The notes beneath the pieces are model-generated. The model was given only the letters and a program-made list of their open reading frames with translations. It was not told the origin of the DNA and made no database searches. A stretch of 37,106 nt of DNA, taken from NCBI GenBank assembly GCA_009377535.1, contig WHTV01000036.1:1-37106 (forward strand), in the 5' to 3' direction. Source of the stretch: Kiloniellaceae bacterium (GTDB lineage: Bacteria > Pseudomonadota > Alphaproteobacteria > Kiloniellales > Kiloniellaceae). Below, piece after piece: positions 8,025-17,843 of this stretch. Positions within the stretch are counted from its first letter, which is position 1, and every line of letters begins with the position of its first letter. The position numbers were made by a program, and so were the translations under genes.

Positions 8025-8357
8025 GCTTTCCTCCCGTTTTATGTTTGTTCGCTGCGACCGGACGTGACCAAGCAGAGCGATCTCGGGATCCCGGAGCAGC
8101 CTTGGGCAAGCTTTTTACCAATATTCCATTGGGTGCAATTGATTTTCAATCGTTCTTTCAGATTATTGAATAACAACGATCTCATTGCTAACCAATCATA
8201 ACCAATCAGCGGACCGGGGCGTCGTAGGGCCCCGCCGTCCTGCGTGGGGGCCCCCGCCCGCCCGCGCTGCGCGCGTGTGGCGGACATTGTCTACAGTCGG
8301 CAGGGCCTCGGCAACCGGAAGGTAACGCTGCGACGCGGCGGCAGCCGGCAGCTATCG
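8025..8357. promoter_or_regulatory. Gene-free region upstream of tctC with small palindromes and a tandem repeat
   Basis: This 333-base stretch has no credible gene. Its middle is notably AT-rich for this genome. It contains CCAAT-ATTCC-ATTGG (8118-8132), ATTGA-TTT-TCAAT (8138-8150), TTATT-G-AATAA (8163-8173) and two exact adjacent copies of TAACCAATCA (8189-8208). These lie 94-184 bases upstream of the tctC start and are likely to hold its promoter and operators. A minus-strand TTGAAA within the 8138-8150 palindrome is a weak -35 candidate. The right part (8209-8357) is GC-rich and includes GGGGGCCCCC at 8247-8256; no clear terminator for the Kelch gene is seen. Confidence 0.45.
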
Positions 8358-9314
8358 CTAGGGCGGGGTGAAGACCTCGACGGTGTCGGTCAGGGTGAAG
8401 AAGGTGCGTGCGCCGGCGCCGGTGCCGCCGCCGATCACGTACCAGCGGCCGGCGACGGCGGCCGAGTCGATCCCGTGCCGCGCGGTCGGCATGGCGGGCA
8501 GCGTCTGCCAGTGCCCGGTGGCGGGGTCGAAGGCGTCGTGGGTCGCGAAGGTCTCAGCGGGATCGAACTGCTCACCGCCGGTCACATGGATGCTGCCGGC
8601 CACGGCGGCCGCCGCGAAGCCGCCGCGCGGCATCGGCATGTCGGGCTGCCGCGTCCAGCTGTCGGTCGCCGGGTCGTAGGCCTCGACGGTGGCGAGATTG
8701 CCGACGTCCTCCCAGCGCCCGCCGAGGGCGTAGAGCCTGCCGCCGGCCACCGCGACCGCCAGGTGCTCGCGCCGCGTCGGCAGCGGCGCGAGGGACGACC
8801 AGGCATCATCGGCCGGGTCGTAGCGCCACAGGGCCTGAGGCTCCGGCCCGACACCCCCCACCACATAGAGCCTGCCGTCGAACGCGGCCATGCGGTGGGC
8901 GGCGCGCGGCCCGGGCATGTCGGCGATGGCGCTCCAGCGGGCGGTCATGGGATCGTAGACCCAGGCGCGGGCGCTGTCCGGCGTGAAGGTGATGTTGTCG
9001 TAGCCGCCGCTGATGTAGAGGCGCCCACCGGCCGCGGCCATGCCGAGGTGATGGAGGGCGACCGGCAGCGCCGCCAGCTCACGCCAGCTGTCAGCGGACG
9101 GGTCGTAGACCTCGAAGGTGGCGGTGGTGCCGAAGCGGCCGATGCCGCCGGCGACGTAGATGCGCCCGTCGAGCGTCGCGACGGCGAGCTCCGAGCGCGG
9201 CGTCGGCATGGCCGCGCCGTGGCCCCAGGGCGTTTCGGCCTCGCCCGGCTGGGCGACGCAGCTTGCCGGCAGCAGCAGGCAAAGGCCGACCAGAAGACGC
9301 AGGATCGCGCGCAT
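8358..9314 (-). CDS. Exported Kelch-repeat beta-propeller protein
   Basis: The start is ATG 9314, chosen because GGAGGAAGG lies just upstream; an upstream in-frame start is not supported. The 318-residue protein opens with a signal peptide (MRAILRLLVGLCLLLPASCVA). A Cys at residue 17 makes a poor lipobox, so secretion or periplasmic location is preferred over lipoprotein. Six Kelch units follow, each with a hydrophobic strand, GG pair, YDP and W: for example IYVAGG...VYDPSADSW, LYISGG...VYDP, LYVVGG...RYDP, LYALGG...AYDPATDSW, IHVTGG...FDPATGHW, WYVIGG. This predicts a six-bladed propeller used for binding. The target is unknown. It is the last minus-strand gene after the peptide ABC operon, separated from it by the repeat element. 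Confidence 0.9.
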   Translation of the reverse strand: MRAILRLLVGLCLLLPASCVAQPGEAETPWGHGAAMPTPRSELAVATLDGRIYVAGGIGRFGTTATFEVYDPSADSWRELAALPVALHHLGMAAAGGRLYISGGYDNITFTPDSARAWVYDPMTARWSAIADMPGPRAAHRMAAFDGRLYVVGGVGPEPQALWRYDPADDAWSSLAPLPTRREHLAVAVAGGRLYALGGRWEDVGNLATVEAYDPATDSWTRQPDMPMPRGGFAAAAVAGSIHVTGGEQFDPAETFATHDAFDPATGHWQTLPAMPTARHGIDSAAVAGRWYVIGGGTGAGARTFFTLTDTVEVFTPP

Positions 9315-9316
9315 CG

Positions 9317-9327
9317 CCTTCCTCCTT
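9317..9327 (-). promoter_or_regulatory. Shine-Dalgarno site that fixes the Kelch gene start
   Basis: On the minus strand this reads AAGGAGGAAGG, a near-ideal anti-16S match just upstream of ATG 9314. It shows that the 18 extra codons in frame upstream are not translated. Confidence 0.75.
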
Positions 9328-9402
9328 CGCTCAAGTCGAACACCTAGAGCGGCCGCTCGCGGAGGCAAGCGGCATGCGCCGACTGCGGGCCTTCCTTGTC
9401 GC

Positions 9403-9674
9403 CTAGAGCCTTTCCTGACCAGATTGAACCATTCTGACGGAGCGGGTTTGGGTCAAGGTCAAGGGGTTGGCCGCCGGCCATAGCGGCGCTATGGCCAAGG
9501 CGAAGCCCGCAGGCATTGGCGCAAACCCGCCCGTCCCTTCGGGTTTCCGCGCGGCGGGCGCCCGGGGCGTCGAAGCGCTTGCCCGATGCGCCGCATCGCG
9601 CTGTGCCCTTCTCCTGCCGGGGCGACCGCCGCTCGAAAACAGAATTGATTCAATCTGATCGGGAAAGGCTCTAG
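9403..9674. repeat. 272-bp intergenic repeat element with 34/35-bp terminal inverted repeats (MITE-like)
   Basis: The left end (9403-9436) begins CTAGAGCCTTTCCTGACCAG and ends ATTCTG. The right end (9640-9674), read on the other strand, begins CTAGAGCCTTTCCCGATCAG and ends ATTCTG; the two differ at only a few positions and one indel. Nested inside are GCGGGTTTG/CAAACCCGC (9442-9450 and 9522-9530) and a 9-bp hairpin GGCCATAGC-ggc-GCTATGGCC (9476-9496). There is no transposase, so it would be a non-autonomous element. I recall similar ends in alphaproteobacterial intergenic repeats, but copy number cannot be tested here. The right tip supplies the TAG stop of the gamma-glutamyltransferase-like gene (9671-9673). 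No clear target duplication is visible. Confidence 0.8.
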
Positions 9675-11458
9675 CGGCCGGCGGCGTAGGCCTGCATAAG
9701 GCGCGGCGTCGCCGCCGCCTTCAGCAGCCCGTTGGCCTCGCGCTTGGCGGCGGTCAGGCGGCCGATCTGCCACTCCTCCGCCTCCTCCACTTCATGGCCG
9801 CGCTTGCGGAGCTCGCAGAGCGTCGCCGGCCCGACGCTGCGCTCCACCATGATGTGGCCAGGCTGGCGCTGGCGCGGATAGAACGAGGCCGGAGAATGGG
9901 TGGTGTGGAACAGCGGCAAGTCGATCGCCTCCTGCAGGTTGAGGCCGTGGTGCACCAAGCGCAGGAAGAAGGGAAGCTGCCACTGGTCCTGCTGGTCACC
10001 GCCCGGCGTGCCGAAGGCGAGCGTCGGGCGCCCCTCGAAGAGCGCAAGGCTGGGCGTCAGCGTGGTGCGCGGCCGCTTGCCTGGCGCCAGCGAGCTCGGC
10101 AGGCCCTCGGTCAGCCAGAACATCTGGGCGCGCGAATTGAGCTGGAAGCCGAGCCCCGGCGCCGTCGGCGAGGACTGCAGCCAGCCGCCCGAAGGCGTCG
10201 CCGAAATCATGTTACCCCAACGATCGATGATGTCGAGATGCACCGTGTCGCCGCGCTTTTCCGAGAGGTGCGCCATGGTCGGCTCGTAGACGCCGGTGGC
10301 CGAGATGCCGGCGGCCTCGATGACCGCCGTGGAGCGGGCGAGCTGGTCCTCGTAGCCCGGCACCGTGCCGGGGCGCAGGTCGTAGGAGGCCCGCTCGGTG
10401 ATGAGGCTGCGGCGGGCGTCGTTGTAGGCGGCCGACAGCAGGTGTTCCATCGGCACTGGAGAGAATTTCGGATCGCCGTAGTAGATCTCGCGGTCGGCAT
10501 AGGCGAGCTTCATGGCCTCCACCACGAGGTGGATGAACTCGGGGCCGGAGGGATCGACGCCGGTGAGATCAAAGCCCTTCAGCAGGGCCAGCGACTGCAG
10601 CAGCACCGGCCCCTGGCCCCAGGGGCCGGTCTTGGCCACGGTCCAGCCATGGTAGTCGAAAGCGAGCGGCGCTTCGACATGCGCCCGGTAGCCGGCGAGG
10701 TCGTCGCCCGTCAGCACGCCCTTGTGGCGGCTGTCGCTGGCATCCATCACCTCGGCACTGCGGAAGAAGGCGTCGATCTCCTCGGCGATGAAGCCGCGAT
10801 AGAAGGCCTCGCGGGCCCGCTCGATGCCGGCCTCCCGCCCCGCGGCGCCCTCGGCCTCGCGGATCACGCGCTTCCAGGTTTCGGCCAGCACCGGGTTGCG
10901 GAACAGGCTGCCCGCCGCCGGCGCCGCCCCGCCGGGAAGCCAGGTCGCGGCGGAGGTCGGCCACTCTTCCTGGAAGAAGTCGGCCATCTCCGCGATGGTC
11001 TCGGCGACGCGGGGCAGCAGGGGATGGCCCTGTTCGGCGTAGTAGACGGCCGGCTCCAGCACTTCGCGCAGGCTGAGAGTGCCGTAGTCGCGCAGCATCA
11101 GCATCCAGGCATCGAAGGCTCCGGGGATCACCGTGGCCAGCAGGCCCGAGCCGGGGACGAGATCGAGACCCTCCGAGAGGTAGTGGGCGATGGTCGCCTT
11201 GGCCGGGGCCGGGCCCTGGCCGCAGATCACCTCAACCTTGTCCTGCGCCTTGCTGTAGAGGATCGCCGGCAGGTCGCCGCCGGCCCCGTTGAGGTGCGGC
11301 TCGACGACCTGCAGGGCGAAGCCGGTGGCGACGGCCGCGTCGAAGGCGTTGCCGCCGCGTTCCAGGATCGACATGCCGACGGCGGTGGCGATCCAGTGGG
11401 TCGAGGTGACGACTCCGAAGGTGCCGGTGATTTCAGGCCGAGTTGTGAAGCTGGACAC
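9671..11458 (-). CDS. Gamma-glutamyltransferase family (Ntn-hydrolase) protein, substrate uncertain
   Basis: The start is GTG 11458 with AGGGA upstream, giving 595 residues. It has the fold markers of the family: SILERGGNAFDAAVA and EPHLNGAGGD at the N-terminus, the autocleavage nucleophile Thr405 in RGDTVHLDI, and the glycine-rich GTPGG at 483-487. The precursor would split at Thr405 into a large and a small subunit. No signal peptide is present, so unlike the E. coli enzyme it is predicted cytoplasmic. Residues that hold the gamma-glutamyl group in E. coli appear changed: the REMAP Arg is Gln81, the Asn after the nucleophile region is about Ser423, and the Ser-Ser pair is Thr465-Thr466. It ends the peptide ABC operon, suggesting it hydrolyses the imported compound, perhaps an amide or peptide rather than glutathione. 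The stop codon lies in the adjacent repeat. Confidence 0.85.
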   Translation of the reverse strand: MSSFTTRPEITGTFGVVTSTHWIATAVGMSILERGGNAFDAAVATGFALQVVEPHLNGAGGDLPAILYSKAQDKVEVICGQGPAPAKATIAHYLSEGLDLVPGSGLLATVIPGAFDAWMLMLRDYGTLSLREVLEPAVYYAEQGHPLLPRVAETIAEMADFFQEEWPTSAATWLPGGAAPAAGSLFRNPVLAETWKRVIREAEGAAGREAGIERAREAFYRGFIAEEIDAFFRSAEVMDASDSRHKGVLTGDDLAGYRAHVEAPLAFDYHGWTVAKTGPWGQGPVLLQSLALLKGFDLTGVDPSGPEFIHLVVEAMKLAYADREIYYGDPKFSPVPMEHLLSAAYNDARRSLITERASYDLRPGTVPGYEDQLARSTAVIEAAGISATGVYEPTMAHLSEKRGDTVHLDIIDRWGNMISATPSGGWLQSSPTAPGLGFQLNSRAQMFWLTEGLPSSLAPGKRPRTTLTPSLALFEGRPTLAFGTPGGDQQDQWQLPFFLRLVHHGLNLQEAIDLPLFHTTHSPASFYPRQRQPGHIMVERSVGPATLCELRKRGHEVEEAEEWQIGRLTAAKREANGLLKAAATPRLMQAYAAGR

Positions 11459-11508
11459 TGCGCGTCCCTTTTTCGGTGTTGTTTCAGATGGGCTGATGGT
11501 CTGGCTGT

Positions 11509-12387
11509 TTACGTCTCGCGCGGGTCGAGGGCATCCCGCAGCCCGTCGCCCAGCAGGTTGAAGCCGAGCACGACGAGGAAGATCGCCGCCCCCGGCCACC
11601 AGGCCATCCAGGGGGCCTGGGTGAGGAAGTTCTTCGCCACGTTCAACATGGAGCCCCAGCTCGGCGCCGGCGGCTGCTGGCCGAGGCCGAGGAAGGAAAG
11701 CGCCGCCTCCAGGATGATGGCAGTGGCGATGGTGAGCGTCGCCTGCACCAGGACGGGCGCGAAGACGTTCGGCAGGATGTAGCGCAGGATGATGGCGAGG
11801 TCGGTGAGGCCGATGGCGCGAGCGCCCTCGACGTAGTCGTCGGTCTTCACGCTGAGTACCTGGCCGCGGGTCAGGCGGATGAAGATCGGCATGGCCGAGA
11901 GACCGATGGCGATCATCGCATTGGTCAGGCTCGGCCCCAGGAAGGCGGCCAGGGCGACGGCCAGGATGAGGAAGGGCATCGCCAGCAGCGCGTCGGTGAT
12001 GCGCGAGATGCCCTGGTCGATCCAGCCGCCGAAGTAGCCGGCGACGAGCCCGAAAGGCACGCCGATGGAGACCGCCATGACCACCGAAATGACGCCGGCG
12101 ATGAGCGAGGCCCGCGCACCCCAGATCATGCGCGAGAAGATATCGCGGCCGATCTCGTCGGTGCCCATGAGATGGTCCAGGGAAGGCGCCTTGCGCACCG
12201 CCGACCAGCTGGTCGCCGCCGGATCGTCGATCGGCAGGATCGGGGCGAGCAGCGCGAGGACGATGAAAAAGGTCACGATGGTGAAACCGAAGAGCGCGCT
12301 CTTGTTCGTCCTCAGCTTGCGCCAGGCCCGGCTGCCGGTGCGGTAGGTTCCCGCCACCGGCAGTAGCGCATCGCTGGTCGCGCTCAC
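11509..12387 (-). CDS. Peptide/nickel-type ABC transporter permease (DppC/OppC family)
   Basis: The 292-residue protein starts at GTG 12387, which overlaps the upstream permease stop as GTGA; longer frames through the neighbouring gene are artefacts. It has the OppC_N-type first membrane helix (SALFGFTIVTFFIVLALLAPIL), the family signature LMGTDEIGRDIFSRMIWGARASL, and the EAA loop region EGARAIGLTDLAIILRYILPNVF that contacts the ATPase. About six membrane helices are visible. Together with the DppB-like gene upstream it makes the membrane channel of a peptide-type importer. It ends 50 bases before the gamma-glutamyltransferase-like gene. Confidence 0.93.
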   Translation of the reverse strand: MSATSDALLPVAGTYRTGSRAWRKLRTNKSALFGFTIVTFFIVLALLAPILPIDDPAATSWSAVRKAPSLDHLMGTDEIGRDIFSRMIWGARASLIAGVISVVMAVSIGVPFGLVAGYFGGWIDQGISRITDALLAMPFLILAVALAAFLGPSLTNAMIAIGLSAMPIFIRLTRGQVLSVKTDDYVEGARAIGLTDLAIILRYILPNVFAPVLVQATLTIATAIILEAALSFLGLGQQPPAPSWGSMLNVAKNFLTQAPWMAWWPGAAIFLVVLGFNLLGDGLRDALDPRET

Positions 12388-13331
12388 AGCGTGCTCCTGA
12401 TGCGCGGGTTGACCAGAAAATAGAGCACGTCGGCCACCAGGTTGATGAGGATGACGCCGGCCGCAGCACAGAGCACCACGCCCTGCACGACCGCGTAGTC
12501 GCGGGTGAAGACGGCATCGACGATGAGCTTGCCGAAGCCCGGGATGGTGAAGATCTGCTCGGTCAGCACGGCGCCGCCGAGCAGCTCGCCGAACAGCAGG
12601 GCGCTGAGGGTCACGATGGGCAGCAGCGCGTTGCGGAAGGCATGCTTGATAATGACGGCGAGCTCCCGCACGCCCTTGGCCCGCGCGGTGCGCACGTAGT
12701 CGGCCTTCATCACCCCGAGCATGGCCGAGCGCGTGTGGCGCATGAGGGTCGCCGCCAGCGAAGTGCCCAGCACGAAGGCCGGCATGATCATGGTCTTGAG
12801 CGAGCGCAGGGGGTCGACGAAGGGCGATTCGTAGCCCGAGGCCGGCAGCCAGCCGAGGTTCACCGAAACCAGCAGAATCAGCATGATGCCGAGCCAGAAG
12901 TTCGGCACCGAGAGGCCGGAGAGCGCCACGATGTTGGCGACGTAATCGATCATCGTGCCCTTCTTGACCGCCGAGAGGATGCCTGCCGGCACGCCGATGA
13001 CGAAGGCGATCACGATGGCCATGAGGGCGAGCTGGATGGTGACCGGCAGCTTGTCGCCGATCAGCCCCAGCACCGGCTGATTGGTCCTCAGAGAAATGCC
13101 CATGTCGCCCTGCAACACGGCCTTCATCCAATAGGCATACTGGATGAGGATGGGCTCGTTCAGGTGATACTTCTCGCGGATGAAGGCGATCGCCGCCGGA
13201 TCGCGGTCCTCGCCGGCCATGACGAGCGCAGGGTCGCCCGGCAGCAGCTTCTGCAGGGTAAAGACGAAGATCGACACCAGGATCAAGGTGGGCACCGCGA
13301 TCGCCAGGCGCCGGACGATGTAGGACAGCAT
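12384..13331 (-). CDS. Peptide/nickel-type ABC transporter permease (DppB/OppB family)
   Basis: 315 residues, normal for DppB. It begins MLSYIVRRLAIAVPTLILVS, the canonical N-terminus, then FTLQKLLPGDPALVMAGEDRD and LNEPILIQYAYWM, which are family landmarks. The EAA loop is VRTARAKGVRELAVIIKHAFRNALLPIVT. About six membrane segments are present. It lies about 60 bases after the binding-protein gene and overlaps the next permease gene by four bases. Confidence 0.95.
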   Translation of the reverse strand: MLSYIVRRLAIAVPTLILVSIFVFTLQKLLPGDPALVMAGEDRDPAAIAFIREKYHLNEPILIQYAYWMKAVLQGDMGISLRTNQPVLGLIGDKLPVTIQLALMAIVIAFVIGVPAGILSAVKKGTMIDYVANIVALSGLSVPNFWLGIMLILLVSVNLGWLPASGYESPFVDPLRSLKTMIMPAFVLGTSLAATLMRHTRSAMLGVMKADYVRTARAKGVRELAVIIKHAFRNALLPIVTLSALLFGELLGGAVLTEQIFTIPGFGKLIVDAVFTRDYAVVQGVVLCAAAGVILINLVADVLYFLVNPRIRSTL

Positions 13332-13390
13332 CTGTCAGGTCCGAAGGGGCCGGAGGCGGGGGCCCGGCCGGCGCCGGGTCCCCTGCTCCC

Positions 13391-14896
13391 TCACGACCTG
13401 AACTTCACGTTCTCGAGCCGGATCATGCCGTCCGGATAGGGGACGAAGCCCTCGAGCTTGTCGTCCAGCGCCCAGATCCAGCTCGGGTGGTAGAGGTAAA
13501 TGATCGGCAGGTCCTTGGCGAGGATCTTGCGCGCTGCGTCGTACTCCGCCTTGCGCTCCTCCTCGTTGTTGCTGGTGCGCGCGGCGTCCAGCAGCTTGTC
13601 GACCTCGGGATTGCAGTACTTGGAGTCGTTGATGCCGCCCTTGCAGGTCATGAACTGGTGGATGTTGCCGTCGGGGTCGACGCGGCCCGACCAGCCGACC
13701 TGGCTGGCCTGGTAGTTGCCGGCGGACTGTTCGGCGAGCAAGCTGGCGAACTCCGTCGACTTCAGCTTCACATTGAAGCCGGCTTCGGCCGCCATTGCCT
13801 GCACGACCTGCAGGACCTGGGTCTGCACGGGGTTGTTGGCAACCTGCACCTCGAGATCGAAGGTCTCGTGGCCGGTCTCCTTCATCAGCGCCTTGGCCTT
13901 CTCGATGTCGCGCGCCGGGATCGGAACGTCCTTGTCGTACCACGGGCTGTTCGGCGGGAAGGGCTGGTTGCCGGGCGCGAAGGCGCCTTCGAAGACGACC
14001 TGGTTGAGCGCGTCGCGGTCGATCGACAGCTCGAATGCCTGGCGCAGCCGAGCGTCCTCTCCGAAGGGGTTCTTCGCCCGGTCGCCGTTGTTGACGTTCA
14101 CCGTGATGCCCTGGTAGCCGATGCTGACGGTCTCGGCATACTGCAGGCCGGCGTCGGCCTTCACGGCGGCGGCATCGGTGGCGGCGAGGCGTTCCAGCAT
14201 GTCGAGATCGCCGGCGCGCAGGTTGGCGAGGCGCACCGTGGTGTCCGGGATCGGCAGGAAGCTGACCTTGTCGAAATGGAAGGCGTCGGCGTTCCAGTGG
14301 TCGGCGAATTTCTCCAGTACGATGCGGTCCTGCTGCACGCGCTCGACGAACTTGTAGGGGCCGGAACAGACCGGATTGGCGGCGAAGTCGGCCCCGGCCG
14401 CCTCGGCGGCAGTCGGCGAGATCATCATGCCGGCGCGGTCGGCAAGCTGGGCCAGCAAGGTGGCGTCGGGATTGGCCAACATCATCTTCACCTGGTAGGC
14501 GCCGGTGACGGCGACGCTGTCGATCGACTTCACCTCGCTCTTGCGGCGGCTCTCCGGCAGGTTCTTGGAGCGCTCGATGTTGGCCTTCACGGCTTCGGCG
14601 TCGAAGGGCGTGCCGTCATGGAACACGACGCCCTCGCGCAGGTCCATGGTCAGCGTCTTGCCATCGTCCGACCACGACCAGGCCGTGGCGAGCTGCGGGA
14701 TGATCTTCAGCTCCGGCGTGATGTCGACCAGCTTGTCGCAGAGCGAGGTATAGACGATGCGGCCGACGAAAGTCCGCGACTGATCCGGGTCGAGAACGTC
14801 CGCGTCATCCTGCAGGCCGATGCGAAGATCGGCGGCAAGGGCGGGCGATACCAGGGCGCTGCCGGCAAGCAGCGCGGCGAGCAGAATCTTATGCAT
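13391..14896 (-). CDS. Peptide-type ABC transporter substrate-binding protein (SBP family 5)
   Basis: 501 residues from ATG 14896, with AAGGAG upstream inside the preceding gene. The signal peptide is [21 protein letters not shown]. The mature protein starts [18 protein letters not shown] and has the family 5 signature region [30 protein letters not shown]. DppA/OppA-like proteins of this class bind peptides, glutathione, nickel, opines or sugars. The ligand here is unknown. The coding frame could be extended upstream, but the overlap with the ATPase gene and the signal peptide settle the start. The start overlaps the ATPase stop by 8 bases, implying translational coupling. Confidence 0.93.
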   Translation of the reverse strand: MHKILLAALLAGSALVSPALAADLRIGLQDDADVLDPDQSRTFVGRIVYTSLCDKLVDITPELKIIPQLATAWSWSDDGKTLTMDLREGVVFHDGTPFDAEAVKANIERSKNLPESRRKSEVKSIDSVAVTGAYQVKMMLANPDATLLAQLADRAGMMISPTAAEAAGADFAANPVCSGPYKFVERVQQDRIVLEKFADHWNADAFHFDKVSFLPIPDTTVRLANLRAGDLDMLERLAATDAAAVKADAGLQYAETVSIGYQGITVNVNNGDRAKNPFGEDARLRQAFELSIDRDALNQVVFEGAFAPGNQPFPPNSPWYDKDVPIPARDIEKAKALMKETGHETFDLEVQVANNPVQTQVLQVVQAMAAEAGFNVKLKSTEFASLLAEQSAGNYQASQVGWSGRVDPDGNIHQFMTCKGGINDSKYCNPEVDKLLDAARTSNNEEERKAEYDAARKILAKDLPIIYLYHPSWIWALDDKLEGFVPYPDGMIRLENVKFRS

Positions 14897-16033
14897 TGTT
14901 CGGTTCTCCTTCCTTCGTTGTTGGCGACCCGGAAGCCGGAGCTGTCCGAAGCCTCTCCTGTTGTTCACTTCTGTCCCGGTACAGCGCAAAGCGGCTCTCC
15001 GCGGCGGCCGACCGGCAGGGGTCGCTGCGCGAAGCCGGCACCATCGCGGCTGCCTGCTGCCAGTGATGGCAGGCGACGTAATGGCCGGCGTCGACCGCAG
15101 TGAAATGCGGCTTCTCGTCGGTGCAGAGCGCCGTTGCCAGCGGGCAGCGGGTGTGGAAGCGACAGCCGGAGGGCGGCGCCAGGGGCGAAGGCACATCGCC
15201 CTTCAGTCCCGCCTCCATGGTCCGGCGATGCGGCGAGGGCATCGGGATCGCCCGCATCAGCGCCTGGGTGTAGGGATGCAGCGGACGATCGTAGAGCGTT
15301 GCGGTCTCCGCCAGCTCGACGATCTCGCCGAGATACATCACCGCGACCCGATCGCTCATGTGGCGAATCACCGCAAGGTCGTGGGCGATGAGGATCAGCG
15401 TCAGCTCGAACCCCTCCTTGAGATCCTCCAGCAGGTTGATGACCTGCGCCTGGACCGAGACGTCGAGCGCCGAGACCGGCTCGTCGCCGATCACCACCTT
15501 GGGGCCGCTGGCCAGCGCCCGCGCGATGCCGATGCGCTGGCGCTGACCGCCGGAGAACTCGTGCGGGTAGCGGTCGGCGAATTCCGGGCGCAGGCCGACC
15601 CTTTCAAGCAGCTCGCCGACACGGCGCCGGCGTTCCGCCCTGGAGCCCATGGCGTGGACGCGCAGCGGCTCCTCGACGATGGTGCCGACGGTCATGCGCG
15701 GGTTCAGCGAGGAGAAGGGGTCCTGGAAGACGAACTGCAGGTCGCGGCGCAGGCCGCGCATCTCGCGCTCCGAGAGGGAACCGATGTCGCGGCCTTCGTA
15801 GATCACCTCGCCGCCGGTCGGCCGGATCAGCCGCACCAGCAGGCGCGCCAGGGTGGACTTGCCGCAGCCGCTTTCCCCGACCACCGCCAGGGTCTCGCCG
15901 CGGCGCACCGCCAGCGTCACGCCGTCGACGGCGCGCACCACCTGCTTCTCGCCGAACCAGGCCTGAGCGTTGCCGAACTGGCGGCTGACGTCGCGCGTCT
16001 CCAGGATGATGTCGGGCCTGACGGTCGCCGCGT

Positions 16034-16037
<4 letters not shown>
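14889..16037 (-). CDS. Peptide-type ABC transporter ATP-binding protein (DppF/OppF family)
   Basis: 382 residues from ATG 16037, which overlaps the upstream oppD-like stop as ATGA. Walker A is GESGCGKST, the Q-loop is [12 protein letters not shown], the ABC signature is [14 protein letters not shown], Walker B is [12 protein letters not shown] and the switch His is in LIAHDLAV. The oligopeptide-transporter C-terminal domain is [21 protein letters not shown]. After residue about 330 there is an extra tail of about 50 polar residues not usual for DppF; its DNA also carries the ribosome-binding site and start of the binding-protein gene. Confidence 0.95.
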
Positions 16038-17057
<1,020 letters not shown>

Positions 17058-17068
<11 letters not shown>

Positions 17069-17774
17069 CGGCCAGCGCCCCGGAGGTCTGCATCAGCAGG
17101 CGCTCTTGCAAGGCCAGGAGGTGATGGCGCATGGCCTTCTCGGCCGCCAGCGGGTCGCGCCGCTCGATGGCATCGAGCACCTCGTCGTGCTGGGCGGTGT
17201 AGAGCGTCAGGCGCTCTTCCGTGCGCAGAGCCTCGCGCACATGGCGCCAGGTCTCGTCCTGGCGCACCCGGTCGACCACGTCGAAGAGCGCCAGGAAGAG
17301 CGTGTTGCCGGCGACGGCGGCGATCGCCCGATGCAGCGCGCTGTCCCACAGCTCACGACCGTCGAGATCGTCGGCGTCCGCGACCTTCTCCGCCAGACTG
17401 CGCATCCAGGCGACGTCGGAGGACGTGGCGCGCAGGGCGGCGAGTTGGGCCAGCGCCGGCTCCAGGCGCAGGCGCACCTCCATGACCTCCAGCATGTTGC
17501 TGAGCTCGGGCAGCTTCTTCAGATGGCGCTCCGGCTGGTGCGGCTCGGTGCCGATGAAGGTGCCGGCGCCCTGACGCCGCCAGATGCGCCCCTCCGCCTC
17601 GAGGACCTCGAGCGCCCGGCGCACCGCGCGGCGGCCGACGCCGATCTGCTCGGCCAGCTCGCGCTCGGTCGGCAGTTGGCGGCGGCCCTCTCCCTCGAGC
17701 CGGTCGATGATGCTGCGCAGGCGCTCCAGCGCCAGGCTGGAATTGCGCCGGACCGGCTTGTCTTCCCCAGACAC
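17058..17774 (-). CDS. GntR family transcriptional regulator, FCD (FadR) subfamily
   Basis: 238 residues from GTG 17774. The winged helix spans about 10-75 with LPTERELAEQIGVGRRAVRRALEVLEAEGRIWRRQGAGTF, the classic GntR pattern. The rest is an all-helical FCD ligand-binding domain with the expected acidic and histidine positions (ELWDSALHRAI, and the helix pair YTAQHDEVLDAIERRDPLAAEKAMRHH), which often bind a metal and a carboxylate ligand. It is the first gene of the peptide ABC operon and likely controls it and itself, probably through the inverted repeat 20 bases upstream. The inducer is unknown, perhaps the transported compound. Confidence 0.93.
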
Positions 17775-17793
17775 GACTCACCCTGTTTTATGT

Positions 17794-17811
17794 GACCAAT
17801 CTATTTTGGTC
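17794..17811. promoter_or_regulatory. Inverted repeat, candidate GntR operator
   Basis: GACCAA-TCTATT-TTGGTC has perfect 6-bp arms. It sits 20-37 bases upstream of the GntR start codon, where autorepression would act, and is followed by a weaker palindrome CCCATTATTGGG (17811-17822). TGGTC/GACCA half-sites are common in FadR-subfamily operators. Binding is inferred. Confidence 0.5.
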
Positions 17812-17843
17812 CCATTATTGGGGCGTTCCATCGGCCCTTACAA

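Noticed and set aside
8247-8256. GGGGGCCCCC palindrome downstream of the Kelch gene as a terminator
   Set aside because: No loop and no T-run; more than 100 bases after the stop codon. Probably chance in GC-rich sequence.
9467-9658. 63-residue open frame inside the repeat element
   Set aside because: Spans the hairpins of a non-coding repeat and has no ribosome site; GC-driven chance frame.
9399-9678. CTAG at both ends of the repeat as a target-site duplication
   Set aside because: CTAG is self-complementary and is part of the inverted repeats themselves, so it cannot be told apart from them; flanking bases do not match beyond chance.
9671-12517. A 948-residue frame apparently fusing a permease region to the gamma-glutamyltransferase-like protein
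   Set aside because: The N-terminal 350 residues are a frame shadow of the DppC gene; the real start is GTG 11458.
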